A stretch of DNA of 64,000 bases. Source: Burkholderia latens. GTDB lineage: Bacteria > Pseudomonadota > Gammaproteobacteria > Burkholderiales > Burkholderiaceae. The notes beneath the pieces were generated by a model that saw nothing but the letters and a program-made list of their open reading frames with translations, was not told the DNA's origin and made no database searches. Shown one piece after another: positions 40,149 to 48,970 of this stretch. How positions within the stretch are numbered: position 1 is the first letter of the stretch; each line of letters opens with the position of its first letter. The stretch lies in contig NZ_CP013437.1 in assembly GCF_001718795.1 (NCBI RefSeq), forward strand, positions 248,001 through 312,000, written 5' to 3'. Made by a program: the position numbers and the translations under genes.

Positions 40149-40933
40149 GACCGAAATTTGCTCGTGGTTGTGAGGACGTCGGCTTGAAGCGGGAAATCGC
40201 GCGACGGCTTGGCGGCGGCACGTGCAAACCTCGATGGATCGCAGTGCACGGCAACAAAGCGTGAATGACGATATCGCGTTTCGAACGATACTCGCAATCG
40301 CGCGAACGTGCGCTGAAACTGTGCTTTCCCGCCGGCCGACCATGTGTGCACGTAATCGCCGTTTCGAGGGCCGGGGCCCGTCGGCTGTACTGCTTTCGGC
40401 GCTGCAACGCCGGATGTTCGCCGCGCGCGCGAAAGCCCGGACCATCGACTCGCCGGCCGCTCCGGGCGACCGAACGGGACACCGCGCCCCGCCGCGCAAA
40501 ATCCGTTCCGGTCGCGCGATGCGCCGCCGATGCCGGGGCGCTGGCCGGGCGCGGCGTGTGCGGCGTGTGCGGCGTGTGCGGCGTGTGCGGCGTGTGCGGA
40601 ATCGACAGCATCGCGCGCTGCAGTCGTTGGTGCGGGCGAACGGGATCTCGCAACTGCGGGCCGACATATCGCACGCGGCGACGCGCTGCCGCAATACGTG
40701 TTCGCACACCGGCTTCGCGCGAGCATCCGTATTCGTGCGACCGTCGCCGCTCATGTCCGCACGGCGACGAACTGTATTCCCGCATTTCCCGCCCGATTGT
40801 GCCTCTGCCGACGACGTCCGGCCGCCTATGCTGACGATGAGCGTCGCCACGACTCGTGTGCCGACGTGCCGGCGCACACGCCGCCGATCGGCGACGCCGT
40901 TCCGCTCACTTCATACAAACCGAAGAACCGATC
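40149..40933. other. Long intergenic region between cydA and moaA
   Basis: These 785 bases lie between divergent operons. The main landmark is the 9-bp tandem repeat at 40551-40595. I see no canonical FNR/ANR site (TTGAT-N4-ATCAA) by eye. Several long open frames exist on both strands, but they are Arg-rich and overlap the repeat, so none is called. Confidence 0.45.
40551..40595. repeat. Five exact copies of a 9-bp tandem repeat
   Basis: The unit GCGGCGTGT occurs five times head to tail without a mismatch, followed by GCGG. Perfect identity suggests recent expansion by slippage and possible copy-number variation between strains. It lies about 400 bases upstream of cydA and 340 upstream of moaA. 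Confidence 0.9.
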
Positions 40934-42034
40934 GTGAATGCCATCGCTTCAGCCGCGCCGTCCGCCGTTTCGACCGACGGCGCATCGCCGGGCAGCTTCC
41001 ATCGCCCCCTCGACACGCTTGGGCGGCCGCTGCACGATCTGCGGCTGTCCGTCATCGACCAGTGCAATTTTCGCTGCGGCTACTGCATGCCGCGCAGCAG
41101 CTTCGGGCCCGACTACGCGTTCATGCCGTCTTCCGAGCGGCTGTCGTTCACGCAGCTCGAGAACGTCGCACGCGCGTTCGTGTCGCTCGGCGTCGGGAAG
41201 ATTCGCCTCACGGGCGGCGAGCCGCTGTTGCGCCGCAATCTCGAAGCGCTGATCGAGCGGCTCGCGTCGCTGACGACCATCGACGGCAAGCGCGTCGAAC
41301 TCGCACTGACAACCAACGGTTCGTTGCTCGCCGCAAAGGCACGATCGCTGCGCGATGCAGGCCTGTCCCGGGTGACCGTGAGCCTCGATGCGATCGACGA
41401 TGCGGTGTTTCGCCGGATGAGCGATGCCGACGTGCCGGTCGCGCGCGTGCTGGCCGGCATCGAGGCCGCTCAGGCCGTCGGGCTTGCGCCGCTGAAAGTC
41501 AACGCGGTGATCGAGCGCGGCAAGAACGACGACCAGATCCTGCCGCTCGTTCGGCACTTTCGTCACAGCGGCGTGGCCGTGCGCTTCATCGAATACATGG
41601 ACGTCGGCGGCGCCAGTGCGTGGGCAAGCAATAAAGTCTTGTCGGCCGCGCAGATGCGCGACCGCATCGAACGCAGCTATCCGCTCGTGCTCATCGGCGA
41701 GCCGGGCCATGACGCCACCGCGATCCGCTGCCGGCACATCGACGGCGCGGGCGAAGTCGGCTTCATCGCGAGCGTGTCGCACCCGTTCTGCGGCACGTGC
41801 TCGCGCGCGCGCGTATCGGCCGACGGACGGCTTTATACGTGCCTGTTCGCGACGCAGGGCACCGATCTGCGGCCGTGGCTCGACGAGGGGGCATCGCTCG
41901 ACCGTCTCGCCGACGCCGTACGCGCGCAATGGGCACTGCGCGACGACGGCTATTCCGAGCGACGGGCCGCACGCGCGGCCCGGCCGTCCGGCAAGACCTA
42001 TCCGACCGTGCGCATGTCGCTCGTCGGCGGCTGA
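40934..42034 (+). CDS. moaA: GTP 3',8-cyclase MoaA (molybdenum cofactor step 1)
   Basis: This 366-residue radical SAM enzyme has Cys44, Cys48 and Cys51 (CNFRCGYC), and the C-terminal second cluster shows CGTCSRARVSADGRLYTC. The double Gly at the very C terminus (SLVGG), needed for catalysis, is present. It converts GTP to 3',8-cyclo-GTP. The GTG start at 40934 was chosen to keep a short N-terminal extension; the ribosome binding site is weak. moaC is not present in this window. Confidence 0.95.
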   Translation: MNAIASAAPSAVSTDGASPGSFHRPLDTLGRPLHDLRLSVIDQCNFRCGYCMPRSSFGPDYAFMPSSERLSFTQLENVARAFVSLGVGKIRLTGGEPLLRRNLEALIERLASLTTIDGKRVELALTTNGSLLAAKARSLRDAGLSRVTVSLDAIDDAVFRRMSDADVPVARVLAGIEAAQAVGLAPLKVNAVIERGKNDDQILPLVRHFRHSGVAVRFIEYMDVGGASAWASNKVLSAAQMRDRIERSYPLVLIGEPGHDATAIRCRHIDGAGEVGFIASVSHPFCGTCSRARVSADGRLYTCLFATQGTDLRPWLDEGASLDRLADAVRAQWALRDDGYSERRAARAARPSGKTYPTVRMSLVGG

Positions 42035-42077
42035 CGGCTGCCGCGCGACGGCGCGCACCGCTAACTGGAGAACCGTC

Positions 42078-42641
42078 ATGACGAGTTTCACCGAATCCCG
42101 TGCCGCGCTGCCCGACGATGCGTCGCCAGGCGGCGCTCATTCGGAACCGTGCGATCCGCATGCGGGACCGCCGCCCGCGATCGCGGCCGGCTTCGAGGTG
42201 CGCGTACAGTACGCCCCGATCGACCCGGGCGCCGAAATCGCGCCAATCGCGCGCAATCCGAATGTCGGCGCGGTCGTGAACTTCCTTGGCGTCGTGCGCA
42301 ATGAAGGCGACGTAGACGACGTGATCGCGCTCGAAGTCGAGCACTATCCGACGATGACCGAGCAGGCCCTGTGGAGCATCGTCGAGGAAGCAAGCGCGCG
42401 CTGGCGGCTCGAAGCGGTCAAGATCGTGCATCGCGTCGGACGCATTCCGCTCGGCCATCCGGTCGTGATCGTCGTCGTGGCTGCCGCACATCGCGCGGCG
42501 GCGTTCGACGCATGCGAATTCGTCATGGATTTCCTGAAGACGCATGCGCCGTTCTGGAAGAAGGAAATCCGGCACGACGGCGCGGCCGGCTGGGTCGCAC
42601 CGAAGGCGCATGACGATCACGCGATGCGCCGATGGGGTTGA
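42078..42641 (+). CDS. moaE: Molybdopterin synthase catalytic subunit MoaE
   Basis: The product has 187 residues, about 35 longer at the N terminus than usual. The MoaE core is clear: NPNVGAVVNFLGVVRNEGD, LEVEHYPTM, HRVGRIPLG, and FWKKEI with the catalytic Lys near the end. With MoaD it inserts sulphur into cPMP to make molybdopterin. TGGAG is 7 bases before ATG 42078. It lies between moaA and moaD in the same direction. Confidence 0.95.
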   Translation: MTSFTESRAALPDDASPGGAHSEPCDPHAGPPPAIAAGFEVRVQYAPIDPGAEIAPIARNPNVGAVVNFLGVVRNEGDVDDVIALEVEHYPTMTEQALWSIVEEASARWRLEAVKIVHRVGRIPLGHPVVIVVVAAAHRAAAFDACEFVMDFLKTHAPFWKKEIRHDGAAGWVAPKAHDDHAMRRWG

Positions 42642-42691
42642 ACGCGCCCCCATGCCGTTTCGATTGCAGCGATTTCGCTCGAGATAACCTG

Positions 42692-42949
42692 ATGAAACTG
42701 ACGATCAAATACTTTGCGAGCATTCGAGAACAACTACACGTGGAAGAAGAAGCCGTCGAAATCGACGCATCGGAGCTCACCGTCGACGCGTTGCGCGGCA
42801 TGCTCGCCGCACGCGACGCGCGCAGCGCGGAAGCGCTGCGGATGGACCGGCCCGTGCGTGCTGCCGTGAATCTGGAGATGGTGGCCGGGGGGTTCGTCGT
42901 GCGGGAGGACAGCGAGGTGGCGTTCTTTCCGCCCGTAACGGGCGGATGA
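42692..42949 (+). CDS. moaD: Molybdopterin synthase sulphur carrier MoaD
   Basis: The 85-residue beta-grasp protein opens with MKLTIKYFASIREQL and ends FFPPVTGG, with the terminal Gly-Gly that is thiocarboxylated. It donates sulphur to MoaE. It is 50 bases downstream of moaE; the weak GAG before ATG 42692 suggests coupling. The order A-E-D in one operon is unusual relative to moaABCDE but functional groups are complete except moaC/moaB. Confidence 0.94.
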   Translation: MKLTIKYFASIREQLHVEEEAVEIDASELTVDALRGMLAARDARSAEALRMDRPVRAAVNLEMVAGGFVVREDSEVAFFPPVTGG

Positions 42950-43441
42950 GGCACTCGATGCGTCGACTCGCACATCGGTGTACGACATCGACTGCGACGC
43001 CACCAGCCTGGGCGAGCCTGGGCATGCGCACAGGCACAGACCGTCGCTCAACGCCGCCTCCCGCCCGTCGGGCCCGCCAGATGAAATCCAGTCCGGCCGA
43101 CGGGCGTTTGCCTTGCCGGAGAATGCAGTAGCCCCCCGCTCGACATCCGGTTCCTCCCCCGCGGGGAGCGTGAAGCGCCCGGCCGACGGTCGCGCCGGAT
43201 CTTCGCTCATCGATTCGCGCGCTTGTATCGCGAGCAGCGCCGGCCGCCCCGCAGCGGCGCGAATGACCGACCGCCCTGTTCCGGATAGTTGAAGAACCGG
43301 TGACGTCGGGCTGATCGCGCCTATGGCCGGGCACTCCCTCCCCAAAGCTTCGATTCACGTTGCGCAAGCCTCCACCGGCCGTCGCGCCCCTCCGCCTCTC
43401 GGGCAAACACGATCCGGCCCTTCTCCACGTTCCGCCCCAAC

Positions 43442-43460
43442 TCTTATATAAGACATAAGA
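43442..43460. promoter_or_regulatory. Palindromic operator with extra half-site upstream of acnB
   Basis: TCTTATATAAGA (43442-43453) is a perfect palindrome, followed after one base by a third copy of the half-site ATAAGA (43455-43460). It abuts the -35 box. Its form and place suggest a regulator of TCA-cycle genes, of the GntR type seen in related betaproteobacteria, but I cannot confirm the protein. Confidence 0.6.
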
Positions 43461-43463
43461 CAT

Positions 43464-43492
43464 TTGACGCGTGACCATATTGCGATTAGAAT
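43464..43492 (+). promoter_or_regulatory. Sigma-70 promoter of acnB
   Basis: TTGACG (43464-43469), a 17-base spacer and TAGAAT (43487-43492) give a good vegetative promoter. Transcription should start near 43499, leaving a leader of about 85 bases before the ATG at 43584. The palindrome lies immediately upstream of the -35 box. Confidence 0.65.
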
Positions 43493-43583
43493 CCCGTCCA
43501 AGCAGTGAAGCAGTGTCCGGAACAGCAGCCTCGGCGTGCCTGGAAAGCCCTTCCCCTGAAACGCAATCTCAGCAGGTCCCCCC

Positions 43584-46169
43584 ATGCTTGAAAACTTTCG
43601 TGCTCACGTGGCCGCCCGCGCCGCGCTCGGTATTCCTCCCCTGCCGCTGACGGCCCAGCAAACCGCCGAACTGGTGGAACTGCTGACGAACCCGCCCGCC
43701 GGCGAAGAGCAGACGCTGCTCGACCTGATCACCCACCGCGTTCCGGCCGGCGTCGACGAAGCCGCTCGCGTGAAGGCCGGCTTCCTGGCCGCCGTCGCGA
43801 AGGGCGACACCGCATGCCCGCTGATCTCGCGCGAACGCGCGACCGAACTCCTCGGCACGATGCTCGGCGGCTACAACATCCAGCCGCTGATCGAGCTGCT
43901 GTCCGACGAAGCCGTGGCCGCCGTAGCCGCCGACGCGCTGAAGAAAACCCTGCTGATGTTCGACCAGTTCCATGACGTGAAGGAACTCGCCGACAAGGGC
44001 AACGCGCACGCGAAGGCCGTGCTGCAGAGCTGGGCCGACGCCGAATGGTTCACGAGCCGTCCGGAAGTGCCGGAAAGCCTGACCATCACCGTGTTCAAGG
44101 TCACGGGCGAAACCAACACCGACGACCTGTCGCCGGCGCCGGACGCCACCACCCGCCCCGACATCCCGATGCACGCGCTCGCGATGCTGAAGAACGCGCG
44201 CCCGGGCATCACGCCGGAAGAAGACGGCAAGCGCGGCCCCGTCAAGTTCATCGAATCGCTGAAGGAAAAGGGTCACCTGGTCGCGTACGTGGGCGACGTG
44301 GTCGGCACCGGCTCCTCGCGCAAGTCGGCCACCAACTCGGTGCTGTGGTTCACCGGCCAGGACATCCCGTTCGTCCCGAACAAGCGCTTCGGCGGCGTGT
44401 GCCTCGGCGGCAAGATCGCGCCGATCTTCTACAACACGATGGAAGATGCCGGTGCGCTGCCGATCGAGCTCGACGTGTCGCAAATGAACATGGGCGACGT
44501 GGTCGAACTGCGCCCGTACGAAGGCAAGGCGCTGAAGGACGGCAAGGTCATCGCCGAATTCCAGGTGAAGTCCGACGTGCTGTTCGACGAAGTGCGCGCC
44601 GGTGGCCGCATTCCGCTGATCATCGGCCGCGGCCTGACCGCGAAGGCGCGTGAAGCGCTCGGCCTCCCGCCGTCGACGCTGTTCCGCCTGCCGCACCAGC
44701 CGGCCGACAGCGGCAAGGGCTTCTCGCTCGCGCAGAAGATGGTCGGCCGCGCGTGCGGTTTGCCGGAAGGCCAGGGCGTGCGTCCGGGCACGTACTGCGA
44801 ACCGAAGATGACGTCCGTCGGCTCGCAGGACACCACGGGCCCGATGACCCGCGACGAACTGAAGGACCTCGCGTGCCTCGGCTTCTCCGCCGACCTCGTG
44901 ATGCAGTCGTTCTGCCACACCGCCGCTTATCCGAAGCCGGTCGACGTGAAGACGCACCAGACGCTGCCGAACTTCATCAGCACGCGCGGCGGCATCGCGC
45001 TGCGTCCGGGCGACGGCGTGATCCACTCGTGGCTGAACCGCATGCTGCTGCCCGACACCGTCGGCACCGGCGGCGACTCGCACACGCGCTTCCCGATCGG
45101 CATCAGCTTCCCGGCAGGCTCCGGCCTGGTCGCGTTCGCGGCCGCCACCGGCACGATGCCGCTCGACATGCCGGAATCGGTGCTGGTCCGCTTCAAGGGC
45201 AAGATGCAGCCGGGCGTCACGCTGCGCGACCTCGTCAACGCGATCCCGCTGTACGCGATCAAGCAGGGCATGCTGACCGTCGCGAAGCAAGGCAAGAAGA
45301 ACATCTTCTCGGGCCGCATCCTTGAAATCGAAGGGCTGCCGGACCTGAAGGTCGAGCAGGCGTTCGAGCTGTCGGATGCGTCTGCGGAGCGTTCGGCTGC
45401 CGGTTGCACGGTGCGCCTGAACAAGGAACCGATCATCGAATACCTGAATAGCAACATCACGCTGCTCAAGTGGATGATCGCGCAGGGCTACCAGGATCCG
45501 CGCAGCCTGCAGCGTCGCATCGCGGCGATGGAACAGTGGCTGGCCGACCCGCAACTGCTCGCGCCGGATGCCGACGCCGAATACGCGGCCGTCATCGAGA
45601 TCGACCTCGCCGACATCCACGAGCCGATCGTCGCATGCCCGAACGACCCGGACGACGTGAAGACGCTGTCCGAAGTCGCCGGCGCGAAGATCGACGAAGT
45701 GTTCATCGGCTCGTGCATGACCAACATCGGTCATTTCCGTGCCGCGTCGAAGCTGCTGGAAGGCAAGCGCGACATTCCGGTCAAGCTGTGGGTCGCGCCG
45801 CCGACCAAGATGGATCAGAAGCAGCTGACGGAAGAAGGCCACTACGGCGTGTTCGGCACGGCCGGCGCGCGCACCGAAATGCCGGGCTGCTCGCTGTGCA
45901 TGGGTAACCAGGCACAGGTGCGCGAAGGCGCGACGGTGATGTCGACGTCGACCCGCAACTTCCCGAACCGTCTGGGCAAGAACACGAACGTGTACCTCGG
46001 TTCGGCGGAACTGGCGGCGATCTGCTCGCGTCTGGGCAAGATCCCGACCAAGGAAGAGTACATGGCCGACATGGGCGTGCTCACCGCGAACGGCGACAAG
46101 ATCTATCAGTACATGAACTTCGACCAGATCGAAGACTTCAAGGAAGTCGCCGACACCGTGCAGATCTAA
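43584..46169 (+). CDS. acnB: Aconitate hydratase B
   Basis: This TCA-cycle enzyme of 861 residues, typical of AcnB, interconverts citrate and isocitrate. The N-terminal HEAT-like and swivelling domains come before the catalytic core. The three cluster cysteines are in [10 protein letters not shown] (first) and [11 protein letters not shown] (second and third). AcnB is also an RNA-binding regulator when the iron-sulphur cluster is lost. Transcribed alone between its own promoter and a strong terminator. The codon usage is the most biased in the window, fitting high expression. Confidence 0.98.
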   Translation: MLENFRAHVAARAALGIPPLPLTAQQTAELVELLTNPPAGEEQTLLDLITHRVPAGVDEAARVKAGFLAAVAKGDTACPLISRERATELLGTMLGGYNIQPLIELLSDEAVAAVAADALKKTLLMFDQFHDVKELADKGNAHAKAVLQSWADAEWFTSRPEVPESLTITVFKVTGETNTDDLSPAPDATTRPDIPMHALAMLKNARPGITPEEDGKRGPVKFIESLKEKGHLVAYVGDVVGTGSSRKSATNSVLWFTGQDIPFVPNKRFGGVCLGGKIAPIFYNTMEDAGALPIELDVSQMNMGDVVELRPYEGKALKDGKVIAEFQVKSDVLFDEVRAGGRIPLIIGRGLTAKAREALGLPPSTLFRLPHQPADSGKGFSLAQKMVGRACGLPEGQGVRPGTYCEPKMTSVGSQDTTGPMTRDELKDLACLGFSADLVMQSFCHTAAYPKPVDVKTHQTLPNFISTRGGIALRPGDGVIHSWLNRMLLPDTVGTGGDSHTRFPIGISFPAGSGLVAFAAATGTMPLDMPESVLVRFKGKMQPGVTLRDLVNAIPLYAIKQGMLTVAKQGKKNIFSGRILEIEGLPDLKVEQAFELSDASAERSAAGCTVRLNKEPIIEYLNSNITLLKWMIAQGYQDPRSLQRRIAAMEQWLADPQLLAPDADAEYAAVIEIDLADIHEPIVACPNDPDDVKTLSEVAGAKIDEVFIGSCMTNIGHFRAASKLLEGKRDIPVKLWVAPPTKMDQKQLTEEGHYGVFGTAGARTEMPGCSLCMGNQAQVREGATVMSTSTRNFPNRLGKNTNVYLGSAELAAICSRLGKIPTKEEYMADMGVLTANGDKIYQYMNFDQIEDFKEVADTVQI

Positions 46170-46220
46170 GCGTGCTGTCGCGCTGCGGCGGGTCGCTCCC
46201 GTCGTGGCGACACTCACTAG

Positions 46221-46253
46221 CGCCGCAGGCTGAATGCCTGCGGCGTTTTTTTT
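46221..46253 (+). terminator. Intrinsic terminator of acnB
   Basis: CGCCGCAGGC (46221-46230) pairs perfectly with GCCTGCGGCG (46236-46245) around a TGAAT loop, followed by eight T residues. A textbook Rho-independent terminator 52 bases after the stop codon. Confidence 0.95.
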
Positions 46254-46331
46254 GCCCATCCGGTTTGATCGTGAATGATTGCCGGCGGGATCACTGGAAT
46301 GCGGTCATCCCTCCCCGGCCGGATATGCACG

Positions 46332-46361
46332 TTGACATAGGAACCGATTGATCCATATAAT
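46332..46361 (+). promoter_or_regulatory. Promoter of the TetR gene
   Basis: TTGACA (46332-46337) and TATAAT (46356-46361) are both consensus, 18 bases apart. The spacer holds the operator-like motif at 46340-46354, so a bound regulator would block RNA polymerase. Confidence 0.75.
46340..46354. promoter_or_regulatory. TetR operator, copy 1
   Basis: GGAACCGATTGATCC is an imperfect palindrome in the promoter spacer. It matches the motif at 47002-47016 at 13 of 15 positions. One copy precedes the TetR gene, the other the exporter gene, which is strong internal evidence for the operator of this regulator. Confidence 0.7.
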
Positions 46362-46388
46362 CACGCCAAATTGCACGAGATTTCACTC

Positions 46389-46985
46389 ATGGCACATCCG
46401 ACCAGTCTTGGACGTCCACGCGAATTCGAGTTGGACGATGCCGCGCGCGACGCGATGCAGGTCTTCTGGGACCGCGGCTACGAAGGCGCATCGCTGCCGG
46501 ATCTGATCGCAGGCACCGGCTTGTCGCGCGGCAGCCTCTACAAGGCGTTCGGCGACAAGAAAGGACTGCTGCTGGCGGCGCTCGACCTGTATATGGCCGA
46601 CGGGCTCAAGGCAACAGCCGACCTCCTCTCGCAGCCGGGCGCGGTGAAGGACGCCATTCGGCAATCGCTGCTGCGCTATGCGCGCCTGTCCGTCGGCGAG
46701 GCCGGCCGGCGCGGGTGTCTCGCGGTCGCGATGACTACTGAAATGGCGTCCCGCGATCCGGATGTCGCGGAACGCACGGCACGCATGTTCCGCCGTTTGC
46801 AGCAGCTTTATGCCGGTGCGATCGTGCGCGGACAGGCAAGCGGCGAGATTCCCGAACGCGACGAACAGGCGCTCGCACGTTTCCTCGTCTGCCAGGTCGA
46901 GGGCATGCGCGTACTCGGCAAAACCGGTGTATCGGAAGCCGACATGCTCGCGCTCGTCGACAACACGATGCGCGTTCTCGATTAA
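46389..46985 (+). CDS. TetR/AcrR-family repressor
   Basis: The protein has 198 residues from ATG 46389 (six codons earlier is a second ATG). The N-terminal helix-turn-helix is typical (MQVFWDRGYEGASLPDLIAGTGLSRGSLYKAFGDKKGLL) and resembles the YxaF/AcrR-like branch. The rest is the helical ligand-binding domain. It lies 48 bases upstream of a DHA2 exporter in the same direction, with matching operators before each gene, so it probably represses itself and the exporter until a toxic compound binds. Confidence 0.94.
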   Translation: MAHPTSLGRPREFELDDAARDAMQVFWDRGYEGASLPDLIAGTGLSRGSLYKAFGDKKGLLLAALDLYMADGLKATADLLSQPGAVKDAIRQSLLRYARLSVGEAGRRGCLAVAMTTEMASRDPDVAERTARMFRRLQQLYAGAIVRGQASGEIPERDEQALARFLVCQVEGMRVLGKTGVSEADMLALVDNTMRVLD

Positions 46986-47001
46986 TTTTTTTGGCCAATT
47001 T

Positions 47002-47016
47002 GGAACTGATTGGTCC
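47002..47016. promoter_or_regulatory. TetR operator, copy 2
   Basis: GGAACTGATTGGTCC lies between the TetR stop and the exporter ribosome binding site (TGGAGG at 47021). Together with the copy at 46340 it defines GGAAC(C/T)GATTG(A/G)TCC. Confidence 0.65.
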
Positions 47017-47033
47017 CATATGGAGGCTCACCC

Positions 47034-48509
47034 ATGACCCAAAGCGATTCTGTCTCGCCCGACCCGCGGCGCTGGGCAATGTTCTCGGTCCTGCTCGTCG
47101 GCGCATTCCTGCCTCCGCTGGACTTCTTCATCGTCAATGTTGCGCTCCCGTCGATCCGGGCGGAATTGGGCGCATCGTCTTCGGCCGAGCAATTCGTCAT
47201 CTCGTCGTACGCGGGCCTGTACGCCGTGACGCTGATTACCGGCGGGCGGCTCGGCGACTTGTTCGGGCGAGGACGCATGTTCTTTCTCGGGCTGCTCGGA
47301 TTCGCGACGGCATCGGTGCTGTGCGGCCTCGCGAGTTCGCCGTGGACACTGATCGTGGGCCGTGCGTTGCAAGGTCTGACGGCGGCCATCATGGCACCGC
47401 AGGCGCTCGCGTCGATCCAGGCGATCTTCCCCGAATCGGAAAAGCCGCTCGCGCTCAGCCTGTATGGCGCGGTCTTCGGCCTCGCCGCGGTCGTCGGGCA
47501 GGCACTCGGCGGCATTCTGATTTCGCTGAACCTGCTTGGCCTCGGCTGGCGGACGATCTTCCTCGTCAACCTGCCGCTGGCGATCCTTGTCGTGCTGTTC
47601 GGCATCCCGCTGCTGAAGGAAACGCGCGCACAGCATGCGCGCAAGCTCGACCTCGGCGGCACGGCGCTGTCGATGGCAACGCTGGGCGCGCTGGTCGTGC
47701 CGCTGATCGAGGGGCGCGACGCAGGCTGGCCTGTGTTGGCGTGGCTGTCGCTGATGGCGGTACCGGCGCTCGGATGGTTCTTCTGGCGCTACGAGGGCCG
47801 GCTCGCCCGCAGCGGCGGCGCCCCGTTGCTCGATCCGGCCGCGCTGCGCGCACCGGGTCTGGGCCGCGCGCTGCTGATCGCGCTGTTGTTGTACTCGATC
47901 GGCGCGTTCTTCCTGCTGTTTTCGATCTATCTGCAAAGCGCGTTGCATGTCGATGCGCTCAGCGCGGGCCTCGTGTTCCTGCCTTTCGGCGTAGGCTTTC
48001 TGCTGGGGCCCTTGTCGACGCCGTACTGCTCGCGCTTCCTCGGCGCATACGTCAATCCGTTCGGCATGGGTCTCGAGGTCGCAGGGCTCGTCGGCCTGGC
48101 CGGGTTGATCGCCGCGACTCCGCGCGGCATGCCGCTCGCCGCGATCCCGCTTGCCGCCGTTCTGTTCATCATCGGTTTCGGGCAAGGGCTCGCGCTGCCG
48201 ACGCTGATGCGAATGGTCACCGGCCGCGTCGCACCAGCGCTGTCGGGCATGATCGCCGGCATCGCCAGTTCGACGCTGCAGGTCAGCACGTCGCTCAGCG
48301 TCGCGATCATCGGCGGCATTTTTTATACGGTCCTCGGCTCGCGCCAGGATCCCGCCGCGATTGCGCACGCGTTCATCGTCGCGATTCTCGGTATCGCGTT
48401 CTTCCTGAGCATCGGCGCCGGGTTGGGCATCTCGCTCGGCCGGACATCGGCCGCGCGCCGCCCCGCGCACACCCCAACCGCTTTCCGCACCGAACGCAAC
48501 GGGCCGTGA
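47034..48509 (+). CDS. DHA2-type MFS drug exporter (14 TM)
   Basis: The protein has 491 residues and about 14 membrane segments. Motif A lies after helix 2 (GGRLGDLFGRGRMF), with the antiporter motif C-like GxxxGPxxGG region (FGLAAVVGQALGGILI). It probably exports toxic compounds by proton antiport. The ATG at 47034 follows TGGAGG by 7 bases. The second TetR operator lies directly upstream. The EthD-like gene follows 80 bases later. Confidence 0.93.
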   Translation: MTQSDSVSPDPRRWAMFSVLLVGAFLPPLDFFIVNVALPSIRAELGASSSAEQFVISSYAGLYAVTLITGGRLGDLFGRGRMFFLGLLGFATASVLCGLASSPWTLIVGRALQGLTAAIMAPQALASIQAIFPESEKPLALSLYGAVFGLAAVVGQALGGILISLNLLGLGWRTIFLVNLPLAILVVLFGIPLLKETRAQHARKLDLGGTALSMATLGALVVPLIEGRDAGWPVLAWLSLMAVPALGWFFWRYEGRLARSGGAPLLDPAALRAPGLGRALLIALLLYSIGAFFLLFSIYLQSALHVDALSAGLVFLPFGVGFLLGPLSTPYCSRFLGAYVNPFGMGLEVAGLVGLAGLIAATPRGMPLAAIPLAAVLFIIGFGQGLALPTLMRMVTGRVAPALSGMIAGIASSTLQVSTSLSVAIIGGIFYTVLGSRQDPAAIAHAFIVAILGIAFFLSIGAGLGISLGRTSAARRPAHTPTAFRTERNGP

Positions 48510-48589
48510 CGCCGGCCGCCGCCTGAAACCGGTCGTGCGCCGCGCCGCACGATGCCGCTTGTTCCGTCGGTCCGACATGGAGGATGCAC

Positions 48590-48898
48590 ATGTACTTCGT
48601 CGTTTCCTATCGCCGAGCCGCAGGCACGCGGTTCGATTCCCGCTATTACGTCGAGCAGCATATCCCGCTGGTCGAGAAAACCTGGAGGCAATACGGGCTC
48701 GAATACATCGACGCGTTTTTCCCGTCACGAGAGGACAGCGAACTGATCGTCGTCGCCATGTGCCGCTTTCGCGATCGGGCCGCGCTGGATGCCGCGTTCG
48801 CGTCCCCGGAGACGGCGCGCGTCATGGCCGATGTCGACGCGTTCACCGATATCGAACCGGACCGGTGCATCGCGGAAGCGCTCGCGCCCGCCGAGTAA
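48590..48898 (+). CDS. EthD-like small protein
   Basis: This 102-residue protein has a ferredoxin-like EthD/dimeric alpha-beta barrel pattern (MYFVVSYRRAAGTRFDSRYYVEQHIPLVEKTW...). The HxxLV pattern HIPLVE is conserved in EthD proteins linked to ether degradation and stress. Start chosen at 48590 because ATGGAGG lies 6 bases upstream; the ATG at 48584 overlaps it. Its place after the exporter suggests the same transcript and perhaps detoxification, but the substrate is unknown. Confidence 0.8.
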   Translation: MYFVVSYRRAAGTRFDSRYYVEQHIPLVEKTWRQYGLEYIDAFFPSREDSELIVVAMCRFRDRAALDAAFASPETARVMADVDAFTDIEPDRCIAEALAPAE

Positions 48899-48970
48899 CG
48901 CCCGATGGCGGTCCGGCACCGTCGCTCGCATGCGCGACGGCGCTGCGAAGCCTGCGCAATGCCGGTCTCG

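Larger units (their letters stand above)
42950..43583. other. Intergenic region between moaD and acnB
   Basis: 634 bases. The last 145 hold the acnB operator and promoter annotated separately. The remainder (42950-43430) has open frames on both strands without ribosome binding sites or recognisable products; I see no gene or RNA structure in it. Confidence 0.45.

Noticed and set aside
40149..40933. Protein-coding gene across the 9-bp repeat (Ala/His or Thr/Pro repeats)
   Set aside because: All frames are low-complexity, start without ribosome binding sites and disagree between strands; the repeat is better explained as intergenic.
43569..46259. An 896-codon frame antisense to acnB
   Set aside because: It mirrors the acnB codon pattern and shows no domain; acnB itself has the full set of cluster cysteines and its own promoter and terminator.
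48630..48641. GGTTCGATTCCC, as in the T-arm of a tRNA
   Set aside because: There is no acceptor stem or anticodon arm around it, and it lies inside the coding region of the EthD-like gene.
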